From assembly GCA_041740675.1 (NCBI GenBank), contig JBGSLN010000052.1:1-11724 (forward strand): a stretch of 11,724 bases of DNA. The letters run 5' to 3'. Both the position numbers and the translations under genes were made by a program. Of this stretch, positions 1-5,963 are shown one piece after another. This stretch comes from JBGSLN01 sp041740675. Its GTDB lineage: Bacteria > Pseudomonadota > Gammaproteobacteria > JBGSLN01. The notes under the pieces are model-generated. The model worked only from the letters and a program-made list of their open reading frames with translations, did not search any database and was not told the origin of the DNA. How positions within the stretch are numbered: position 1 is the stretch's first letter; every line of letters begins with the position of its first letter.

Positions 1-1402
1 GTAATGGATAATTTATTTCTCCAGCGGTTGAAATTCGCACGACATTCGAACTACCAAGCGTTGCATTATTTGATATAATCAATGCGTCTCCATCGCTGTT
101 ATCGATACCCATCGAGGCAACAGCGCCACCTGAAATGCTAAAACTCATAAATGTGTCTGATGCCCCGCTGCCTCCTACCTGAATAAGAACTTTTCAGCTT
201 GAGGCAGCGCTATTGGAAGGATTATCAACTGTAAATGATCTTGCTATTCCAGAAGTAGCAGTGGTAAGCCCGAAATCTGCATTTAATGAACTTTGAAATG
301 ATAGAGGTGCAGAACCATTGGACGTCAAAACTTGGCCAGCAGTACCGACACTTGTGGCGGCAATAGCACCCGCTGCATTTCCATAAAGAACACCATTCAA
401 TGTTAAAGTTGTTAAAGCTGCATTGGCTATTCCAAGCGCTCCAAACGTAACGCTGCCAGCCGAAATATCTAATGTTCTTGCAGCGTCCCCAGTGGTTAAC
501 GTAAAAGTTCTATTTGCTGTTAAATTAGAACCTGGGACAATGCCTAATGTATGAGATGTGTCCGTATCTCTTAAGTAAAAACCAGCATTTGGAAGCGTTA
601 AAGTTCCCGTAAAAGTTGCGGAGCCATCTTGTCCAATTCTAAATAAATTATAGGAACCCAGCGTGTTGGTATTGCATAAAACAAATGCGTCTGAATCGCT
701 CACATCTATGCCAGCTTTTATTAAATTGCCACCATTCAAACCAAATACAATAGAAGCATCTGCATTTTCTGTTAAAAGATTAACTTCTGATATTGCTGCT
801 GTTCCTGCATTAGCATTATAAATATTAAATTGAGCAGGAGTGTTTGCGTTGCGTGCAATATCAAGTGTGCCCGCATCAACAGTTAAATTAGTTACAATAG
901 TTCCACCGGTTACTGTTAAGTTTCCACTTATAATACCACCGCTTAATGGTAAATAAGGGCCACCTTCTCCAAATATCCAGTTAGCAATCGGAGTTCCATT
1001 AATATTTGAATTACTGCCATACATCAGCATAAAATGATTATTGCCAATATTCGTAATAAATGTAGTTCCATCCGCCGTATTAATATCAAAATCTTGAGTG
1101 TTATCAGGATGAGGATAAAACCAAATCGGCTTCCCCAGTGGTGGTGAATTAGCGCCATTGGCTGCCGGTAAAGTAATAACTTTTCCTGGCGTGGTAAATT
1201 TGTACCAAATAATATTCGGACAAGGACTTGGCAATATTATAGTGTCATCGACTAATAAATAATTGCCATTAATTAAAGTAGCAAGTTGTAAATTGCTTAC
1301 CTTGCTGCTATCTATACCTACTTGTGCTAGCTGCGTGGTTGGCAATACATCTGTATATAAAGGTGTTACCACCGGACTTAGTTGACTTATTTCTGTAGCC
1401 AT
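1..1402 (-). pseudogene. Prophage tail fibre protein, interrupted by an in-frame stop and cut by the window edge
   Basis: This is a structural protein of the phage tail, probably part of the fibre that contacts the host. The 5' part encodes 402 residues from an ATG at 1402 with a clear GAGGG Shine-Dalgarno 6 bases upstream. It contains fibre-like low-complexity stretches such as GTAGQVLTSNG near the end. The frame meets TGA at 194-196 and stays open in the same frame to base 1 (about 64 more codons). The part after the stop contains MGIDNSDGDALI...TLGSSNVVRI, which mirrors AGIDVSDSDAFV...TLGSYNLFRI before the stop. It is therefore a second copy of the same fibre repeat, and the TGA falls inside a domain rather than at a natural end. 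The 3' end lies outside the window. Seen: stop, open frame, repeat. Inferred: loss of a full-length fibre. A natural early stop or a sequencing error cannot be excluded. Confidence 0.7.
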
Positions 1403-1404
1403 AA

Positions 1405-1539
1405 TTAACCCTCGTAAATTGGTGTTGCGTTATCCGATAAAAGAAGTTGACCATCATCCGTTAAAATTGGTTCGGTGGGTGGCGGCGGCGTTGGTGTGCC
1501 TTCTTCATTTAAAAATAAAATTAATAAACTTCGTTTCAT
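1405..1539 (-). CDS. Small phage protein between two fibre genes (44 aa)
   Basis: This is a short ORF filling the gap between the two fibre genes. It starts at ATG 1539, 8 bases after the upstream gene's TAG and preceded by a TAGAG purine stretch. It ends with TAA two bases before the ATG of the following fibre gene, so the three are tightly packed and probably translationally coupled. The product begins MKRSLLILFLNEEG, has a proline run (TPTPPPPTEP) and ends in a polar segment containing ILTDDGQLLLSDNA. The hydrophobic start is too short to be a convincing signal peptide. I do not recognise a specific family. Small proteins with an ILTDDG-type motif do occur beside phage tail genes. A role as a small tail or fibre-associated protein is suggested only by position. 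Confidence 0.6.
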   Translation of the reverse strand: MKRSLLILFLNEEGTPTPPPPTEPILTDDGQLLLSDNATPIYEG

Positions 1540-1547
1540 AAAAAACT

Positions 1548-2672
1548 CTAATTTGCTACTGCTGTAATATTTAAAAAACCAATTTGTACTGTCGCACCGC
1601 TTGCAATTGATTCTATGGCGAATAACTCAATGGTATCGCCCGCGGTTAACAATGCCCCTCCGTTTAATTGGAAAGGCAATGTTCCACTGGCCACAAATGT
1701 TAATGCGGTTTGTCCAATCACATCTACCCCATTAACTCTTAAATACAATTCGACGGTGTCGGGGCTTACTGTCGATACTGATATTGTTGTTGCAACGCTA
1801 ATCTGATATTCCCCATTAAAAGGAACAGTAATTAAATCTCCAGCAATCCAAGCTTGGCCGCTACTATAAATTAAATTGACAATAGCGCCGCCAACACCCA
1901 CGCCCGTAGCTGCGCCGGATCCTTGAGAAACATAATTATTGCTGCCGACATTAGGTCTTTGTGCGTAAAGCGCTGCTGCATTCGCTATTGTTAAATAAGT
2001 CGCAGCAGCTACTGATTGAGTTAGCATTAATGGCAATGTAATACCATAATCTCCGCCAATAAATGGCGCGCCAGAATAGGCTGCAATATCACCCGAAGTA
2101 ATCGTTGTTTGCCCATTTGCTACCGTCACTACCCAAATTCCTGTGAATCCAGCATTAGCTGTGGGTGTTGTTTCAGTACCGGTAGGCGCAGGAATTCCCG
2201 CTTTGGTTTGAATAGTCACTAAATCTTGTCTAATTGTGTTGACGGTTTGACTGGCTGCGTTATAAAAAGGTCGCAATACGGGCACACCGTCTGTTTCAGC
2301 AAATTGCACTTGTACTAAATAGTTTTGTGAATAACCGGAGGTAACAGGAGGCGTAATAGGTAAAACCACATCATCATATGATATTCCTTGCTTCATAATA
2401 ATATGCGAATCTGCTGGAATTGAGTACGGTGGGCCACCTGCTCCATACGGTGTTGTATCAATGGGCTGCTGTGAATAAATTTCACCTGGATTAATAATTA
2501 CATTTAATGAAGGGGGAATATCAGGCGTACATAAAAGCCCATTTACGAACGTAGAATATCCTAATAATGCTGCGGTTAATTTTCCTATCGCTGCATATGA
2601 ATTTTTTTCCGCTTGCAACACATCAACTGTCCATGGATTTTCGTTATTATAAACCATCACTCTATCTGTCAT
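1548..2672 (-). CDS. Prophage tail fibre-like structural protein with C-terminal jelly-roll-like domain
   Basis: This is a 374-residue virion protein encoded just after the tail-module genes. It starts at ATG 2672 behind a strong AGGAG Shine-Dalgarno 7 bases away that overlaps the end of the preceding gene. The N-terminal 120 residues include a segment around NPGEIYSQQPIDTTPYG that looks like a phage particle-attachment region. The middle is rich in A, T, G and V. The last 110 residues (roughly 265-374) contain FNGEYQISVATTISV, VELYLRVNGV and TAGDTIELFAIES in sequence. That alternating pattern and the GDTIEL turn are typical of TNF/C1q-like jelly-roll tips in phage and spore-surface proteins. 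This suggests a trimeric receptor-binding tip, which is an inference. The frame is intact, and the gene sits in a minus-strand operon with its neighbours. Confidence 0.7.
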   Translation of the reverse strand: MTDRVMVYNNENPWTVDVLQAEKNSYAAIGKLTAALLGYSTFVNGLLCTPDIPPSLNVIINPGEIYSQQPIDTTPYGAGGPPYSIPADSHIIMKQGISYDDVVLPITPPVTSGYSQNYLVQVQFAETDGVPVLRPFYNAASQTVNTIRQDLVTIQTKAGIPAPTGTETTPTANAGFTGIWVVTVANGQTTITSGDIAAYSGAPFIGGDYGITLPLMLTQSVAAATYLTIANAAALYAQRPNVGSNNYVSQGSGAATGVGVGGAIVNLIYSSGQAWIAGDLITVPFNGEYQISVATTISVSTVSPDTVELYLRVNGVDVIGQTALTFVASGTLPFQLNGGALLTAGDTIELFAIESIASGATVQIGFLNITAVAN

Positions 2673-2685
2673 TTTTCTGCTCCTA

Positions 2686-3351
2686 CTAAATATACGTTAC
2701 TGTTAAATTTGGCACTGTTCCGCCAACTTTTACGCGATTTACGACTGCTAAAATCTGATCATAGGTCAGTACGGTTCCAGATTGTCCGCTATAAGCACCA
2801 TTTGAACCGTCTACTGTCGTTTTGTTATACCCCCAGGTGTTTGTATTAAAGCCACCGTATTTACTGCTGCTAGGTTCATTCACAAATACTTCTATCCAAA
2901 ATTGATACGGTGCGTTATCTCCATACGCTCCGCCATTGTTATAGCCCCACACGTTAACGTTATACGCTCCGGTTTGGCTTGAATCCCATGGCTCCCAGAT
3001 GACCGGATAGTATCCAGTTAAATTAAATAGTGCGTTTTTCATTCCTTGCACGGTGCACATTTCTTCAATGAGCGTGCATTGAATTAAATTTCTAAATATA
3101 TCGTCGCTCATCCCTTCTGTGCGGCTTAAAATTCCTTCGAAGTAATCGCAAGCAATTAAATCTAAATTTTCTCCCATTGCTGTTTGTATGCGCATTTGGT
3201 TCGTTAAATATTCAGTCAACGAATAAATAAATGCGTCCATGGTTGCATAACCTGTCAGTAACGAATTTAGCAATGGATATTGCTCACCAAACCAAGGCGA
3301 CAATAATTTATTTAAACGATTAATAAAGTCATTAACATCACCGGTTGCCAT
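2686..3351 (-). CDS. Prophage tail protein in the gpI position, next to baseplate J
   Basis: This is a 221-residue phage tail protein. The ATG at 3351 overlaps the stop of the upstream J-type gene as TAATG, indicating translational coupling, with AGGGT as Shine-Dalgarno about 7 bases upstream. Residues about 45-110 read as QMRIQTAMGENLDLIACDYF followed by LSRTEGMSDDIFRNLI. Next come MKNALFNLTGYYPVIWEP and then a Gly/Tyr/Trp-rich C-terminal half. The order (no more than 20 residues quoted at a time) fits the family of tail proteins encoded directly after the baseplate J protein in Myoviridae-type prophages, the position of P2 gpI. Two similar WGYN motifs flanked by Asn (near residues 135 and 170) hint at a small internal duplication. 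The frame is intact. The family call rests on context and a general pattern rather than on diagnostic residues. Confidence 0.7.
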   Translation of the reverse strand: MATGDVNDFINRLNKLLSPWFGEQYPLLNSLLTGYATMDAFIYSLTEYLTNQMRIQTAMGENLDLIACDYFEGILSRTEGMSDDIFRNLIQCTLIEEMCTVQGMKNALFNLTGYYPVIWEPWDSSQTGAYNVNVWGYNNGGAYGDNAPYQFWIEVFVNEPSSSKYGGFNTNTWGYNKTTVDGSNGAYSGQSGTVLTYDQILAVVNRVKVGGTVPNLTVTYI

Positions 3352-3779
3352 TAAATGTACCCTATCGTTATAGTTCCAATAACATACGCATTATTCGCAC
3401 TACCCGTTAAGTCAGCCGTAGCGCCATTCACCAATAAATTGCTTACATTCAAAATGTATGAAGAGCTACTGTAAATAACGTCATATATTTTCGAGTAAGG
3501 TAATGTGGTTGTATAAGGTGATATCGTGTTAAACGGAAATGCATTTACATAATTTGTTAAAGCATTTGTGACTAACGTTGTTATGGTTGGTTGTGTAACG
3601 CTAGAGTCAATTGTTAAATCAACTGTAATATTAACTGTGATAGGTGTTGGCCCAAAAACGTCATTTTGAATTGCAAGACCACGAACAGTTTGAATTGCCG
3701 CTAAGGCTTGTGCGATTAAATTAGGTGATGGGTTCCCCGTTCCTTCATCAATAACGGTATAGACATATCCTGGCTGAGA
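3351..3779 (-). pseudogene. Baseplate assembly protein J-type, C-terminal fragment (5' truncated)
   Basis: Reading the minus strand into the TAA at 3353-3351 gives about 142 codons that look like the end of a phage baseplate J protein. They include GYVYTVIDEGTGNPSPNLI, a LAAIQTVRG segment, VNITVDLTID, and a terminal region ending in TITIGYI. J-family proteins are normally 300 residues or more, and this pattern belongs to their final part, where a VxVxDExGxPS motif precedes the end domains. No ATG with a ribosome binding site heads this frame. The frame remains open a little past 3780, but the residues there become unlike the family, and a plus-strand gene of different composition begins. The break therefore lies at about 3775-3800. 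In an intact phage J is part of the baseplate wedge; here it cannot be. Exact breakpoint is uncertain. Confidence 0.7.
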
Positions 3780-3864
3780 TGCCCCAAAATCAGAAACAAA
3801 AAAGGAAATTATTAATATAATTGATAAAGCAGTCTTTGAAAACGAGGAATCAAAATTAAATTGG

Positions 3865-4143
3865 TTGCAGGAAATGAATAAAAAAGTGGAGTGTAAAATT
3901 GAAGAATTATCAAATTCTTATATAAAAATTTTAGGCTCAAAAGAATACTTTGAAACTTTTAAGAATAAAAATATTGCAGAACTCAAAGCTTACAGGATGG
4001 AAATAAATAATGAATTAAATATGATACAGAAAATTCACACTCAAATAGAGTTAGAACTTAAATCGAGTAAGCTTGCTAAATTAATCAAGATATTAAGTGA
4101 ACTTTTGGAAATAAAAAATAGTTTAGGGGGCGATATTAGATGA
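3865..4143 (+). CDS. Unrecognised coiled-coil protein, start uncertain (possible ATT at 3811)
   Basis: I do not recognise this protein. The 92 residues from TTG 3865 are Lys/Glu-rich and heptad-like, predicted mostly helical (KKVECKIEELSNSYIKILG, AELKAYRMEINNELNMI, LAKLIKILSELLEI), so a cytoplasmic coiled coil is likely. Neither the TTG at 3865 nor the ATG at 3874 has a properly spaced ribosome binding site. The same frame is open upstream to 3778. At 3802-3806 it has AAGGA followed, 4 bases later, by ATT at 3811, which reads on as I-N-I-I-D-K-A-V-F. Either ATT is used as a start (as in infC), an ATG has mutated, or the gene lost its 5' end at the junction near 3780. The next gene overlaps its stop as ATGA, so the two are probably coupled. 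The composition is much richer in A than that of the neighbours, suggesting separate acquisition. Confidence 0.5.
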   Translation: MQEMNKKVECKIEELSNSYIKILGSKEYFETFKNKNIAELKAYRMEINNELNMIQKIHTQIELELKSSKLAKLIKILSELLEIKNSLGGDIR

Positions 4144-4355
4144 CACACGTAATTTTAACTTTATTAGGCCTTATATTTCTTCCTTCTATCAGAAGTAAGT
4201 ATAAAACAAAACCTATTATATTAAATAGCATTGAAGAAGAAGGGGTTAAAAAATATATAAGCGCTCTTTTTGATGGGATAGCAAGTAAAGTATTTTTTAT
4301 AGTAGGCTGCGTTCTCCTCTATCACAACTTCATTCCTGCAATGCAATGGTTTTAA
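4140..4355 (+). CDS. Small two-helix membrane protein, unrecognised
   Basis: This is a 71-residue protein with two hydrophobic segments. Residues about 3-16 (HVILTLLGLIFLPS) and 49-67 (SKVFFIVGCVLLYHNFIPA) are separated by a charged loop containing SIRSKYKTK and IEEEGVKKY. This predicts a small inner-membrane hairpin protein. The ATG overlaps the previous stop as ATGA. AGGGGG at 4125-4130 gives a strong Shine-Dalgarno 9 bases upstream, so translation of this gene looks real and coupled. I know no family for it. Lying between a phage tail module and the integrase, the pair could be lysogenic conversion or cargo genes, for example affecting superinfection, but nothing in the sequence proves a function. 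Confidence 0.6.
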   Translation: MTHVILTLLGLIFLPSIRSKYKTKPIILNSIEEEGVKKYISALFDGIASKVFFIVGCVLLYHNFIPAMQWF

Positions 4356-4367
4356 CTAGGAACAAAA

Positions 4368-4688
4368 ATCAAAGACTTAACGTTACACAAAACCGCTCAC
4401 ATTTTAGCAATGAGTTACCAAACATTATTTAATCTAGTGACTAAAGGACAGTTTCCCGCTTATAAAGTCGGTGGTCGATGGCGCGTTAATCCAACCGAGC
4501 TTGAGAAAGTAAGAGCTGGCCAATACAATCCCCCTCCTTCACACACACAACATAAAGGCAAGACCATATGGCACTCAAAAAACGCGGAGAATATTACTAT
4601 TCACGATTCAAGTTTAGAGGCAAAGAAATTTACCGAAGCACTGGCACGAGTGTCCGAGCAAAAGCGCAGGAATTTGAGGATAGTCTAA
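4368..4688 (+). CDS. Excisionase/AlpA-type helix-turn-helix protein lacking an ATG start
   Basis: This is a DNA-binding protein of the HTH_17 (excisionase-like, MerR-related) type, probably the directionality factor or regulator of the adjacent integrase. The conserved core reads DLTLHKTAHILAMSYQTL then FNLVTKGQFPAYKVGG and RWRVNPTELEKV: first helix, turn, recognition helix, wing with the typical AYKVGGRWR. The only ATG (4410) lies in the middle of this domain and would delete the first helix, so it cannot be the original start. Upstream, AGGAA at 4358-4362 is followed 5 bases later by ATC at 4368, which begins I-K-D-L-T-L. The expected start is thus ATC instead of ATG. The last 40 residues are read in a different frame over the start of the integrase and look unnatural, so the true C-terminus may be near 4570. 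It is probably decayed or very weakly expressed. Confidence 0.55.
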   Translation: MKDLTLHKTAHILAMSYQTLFNLVTKGQFPAYKVGGRWRVNPTELEKVRAGQYNPPPSHTQHKGKTIWHSKNAENITIHDSSLEAKKFTEALARVSEQKRRNLRIV

Positions 4689-5578
4689 AAAAACAATTAT
4701 GGGATTCGTTTTATCTCAATAAAAAGCCTAGCCAATATTGGATTACAGCCGTTAATCGATACACCGAAGAAGCAACTAAAAAAACACTGTACGATGACAT
4801 GCTTATTATACGATGGCTAAATAAATATCTTGAAGGTAAATCGCTGCAAGAAATTGATAGAGACTATATTGAGTACGTTTAAAAAGAGAAAATGAAAGAA
4901 GGCGTCAGTGCGGCCACTATCAATCACTATGTAGGACTTATTACAACAATATTACGAAAATGCAAAAAATGGGGATGGCTAAATGAAGTGCCAGTTACTG
5001 AGCGTTTGCCATTAAACAACAAGCGCATACGCTGGTTAACGGTTGAAGAAGCCGAAAAGTTGCTGGCTCAACTACCCTCTCATCTGTCCGACATGGCTAA
5101 TTTTACACTGGCGACTGGATTAAGGGCTAGCAACGTCAGGCTACTCAAGTGGTCACAGATTGACTTTGAGCGCAAACATGCGTTTGTAGAAGCCAAAGAA
5201 GTCAAAAATAAGAAATCTTTACCGGTTCCATTGAATAAGGACGCGTTAGAGTCAATTCTGAAGCAGCCACGCATCAATGACTATGTTTTTAATTACAAAG
5301 GTAAGCCAGTGAGCTATTGTAGCACCAAAGCGTTTAAAAAGGCTTTAAGGCGCTATGGCATCGAAAATTTCAGGTGGCATGATTTAAGGCATACCTGGGC
5401 AAGCTGGCACGTCCAGAGTGGAACATCACTCCAAGAGCTACAAGCGTTAGGCGGGTGGTCTGATTTTTCGATGGTATTACGCTATGCACACTTGTCGAGC
5501 GAGCATTTACAAGATGCTGCGGACAGAATAACGCGGGCAAAAAGCGGGCAAGTGAAGTTGATGGTTGTTAATAAATGA
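4568..5578 (+). pseudogene. Tyrosine recombinase/phage integrase split by one in-frame stop
   Basis: This is a site-specific recombinase that would integrate the prophage. It starts at ATG 4568 (AAAGG 9 bases upstream). The N-terminal part (104 codons) has the arm-binding start ALKKRGEYYYSRFKFRGKEI and the beginning of a SAM-like core-binding domain. TAA at 4880-4882 stops the frame. The same frame resumes with KEKMKEGVSAATINHY and continues for 228 residues to 5578. Counting from M at 4892, the catalytic set is complete: R78 in TGLRASNVR, a Lys in the hairpin (about 105), H163-x-x-R166 in HDLRHTWASWH, W189 and nucleophile Y198 in LRYAHLS. A single substitution removing the TAA would restore a normal integrase of about 336 residues. 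Reinitiation at ATG 4892 is possible but would give a protein without arm- and most core-binding parts. It ends 18 bases from the 3' end of tRNA-His. Confidence 0.85.
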
Positions 5579-5601
5579 TGTAAGTTATTGAAAAATTGGG
5601 G
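5579..5601. other. Presumed left/right attachment junction of the prophage at the tRNA-His 3' end
   Basis: The recombinase gene stops at 5578 and the CCA end of tRNA-His is at 5597, in the orientation usual for elements integrated into the 3' end of a tRNA. The attachment core would be within the tRNA 3' part or this short spacer. The second copy of the core is not in the window, so the position is inferred from layout only. Confidence 0.35.
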
Positions 5602-5673
5602 TGAATGATGGGATTTGAACCCACGACGACCGGAATCACAATCCGGGGCTCTACCAACTGAGCTACATCCACC
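5597..5673 (-). tRNA. tRNA-His (anticodon GTG)
   Basis: On the minus strand the sequence folds as a complete tRNA. The acceptor GTGGATG pairs with CATTCAC (one G-U), and an extra G (-1) at 5673 faces the C discriminator, the identity mark of bacterial tRNA-His. The D-arm is TAGCTCAGTTGGTAGAGC, and the anticodon stem CCGGA/TCCGG encloses TTGTGAT with anticodon GTG. The T-arm is GTGGGTTCAAATCCCAT. CCA is encoded at 5599-5597. It is the last tRNA of the operon and its 3' end faces the integrase, so it is the probable integration target, restored intact by the element. Confidence 0.95.
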
Positions 5674-5696
5674 ATTGAAACAAATTATTTGATAAT

Positions 5697-5773
5697 TGGC
5701 GCGCCTGGCAGGATTCGAACCTGCTACCCTCGGCTTAGAAGGCCGATGCTCTATCCAAGTGAGCTACAGGCGC
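5697..5773 (-). tRNA. tRNA-Arg (anticodon TCT)
   Basis: A full minus-strand cloverleaf: acceptor GCGCCTG with CAGGCGC, D-arm TAGCTCACTTGGATAGAGC, and anticodon stem TCGGC/GCCGA around CTTCTAA (anticodon TCT, reading AGA/AGG). The T-arm is GCAGGTTCGAATCCTGC, and a G discriminator and encoded CCA end at 5697. It lies 23 bases downstream of the position where tRNA-His begins when read along the operon. It is the counterpart of E. coli argU, which as I recall also lies in the folD region and is used by prophage DLP12. Confidence 0.95.
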
Positions 5774-5800
5774 TGGTTCGGCATATTCCAGCCATTAAAT

Positions 5801-5877
5801 TGGTCGGGGCAGAGGGATTCGAACCCCCGACAGCCAGCTCCCAAAGCTGGTGCGCTACCAGGCTGCGCTATACCCCG
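5801..5877 (-). tRNA. tRNA-Pro (anticodon TGG)
   Basis: The first tRNA of the minus-strand operon. The acceptor CGGGGTA pairs with TGCCCCG, with an A discriminator and encoded CCA ending at 5801. The anticodon stem CCAGC/GCTGG encloses TTTGGGA with anticodon TGG. The T-arm is CGGGGGTTCGAATCCCTC. The D-arm is TAGCGCAGCCTGGTAGCGC, the usual proline form. A promoter lies 11-39 bases upstream of its 5' end. Confidence 0.95.
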
Positions 5878-5887
5878 AAGAGATGCA

Positions 5888-5916
5888 ATAATATCCCTCA
5901 ATTTGAATATCGTCAA
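5888..5916 (-). promoter_or_regulatory. Sigma-70 promoter of the tRNA-Pro/Arg/His operon
   Basis: On the minus strand, TTGACG (5916-5911) and TATTAT (5893-5888) are separated by exactly 17 bases, 11 bases before the mature 5' end of tRNA-Pro at 5877. This is near consensus and well placed for a short leader. No other promoter-like pair lies between the three tRNAs, so they are probably one transcript. Confidence 0.75.
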
Positions 5917-5931
5917 TACTGATGATACAGT
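5903..5931 (+). promoter_or_regulatory. Candidate folD promoter, overlapping the tRNA promoter head-on
   Basis: TTGAAT (5903-5908) and TACAGT (5926-5931) are 17 bases apart, and the -10 has a TG one base upstream (TGATACAGT), an extended -10 form. Transcription would begin near 5938, leaving only about 14 bases before the upstream ATG (5952) or 26 before the preferred ATG (5964). The AAGGA at 5932-5936 would then not be in the message. The match is moderate. Confidence 0.45.
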
Positions 5932-5963
5932 AAGGACCTAAATTTATCACTATGACTTCACAC

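Noticed and set aside
1615..2849. Plus-strand ORFs opposite the tail genes
   Set aside because: They lie antisense to well-supported minus-strand phage genes and have no ribosome binding sites or family-like sequence.
1..5596. CRISPR array, insertion sequence or defence system in the accessory part
   Set aside because: No regularly spaced repeats, no transposase and no recognisable defence domains were found; the region is explained by prophage remnants plus two unrecognised small genes.
5689..5941. Two plus-strand ORFs with sequences such as GAPGRIRTCY and GAEGFEPPTA
   Set aside because: These are translations of the antisense strands of tRNA-Arg and tRNA-Pro, a well-known annotation artefact, and they cover both tRNAs.
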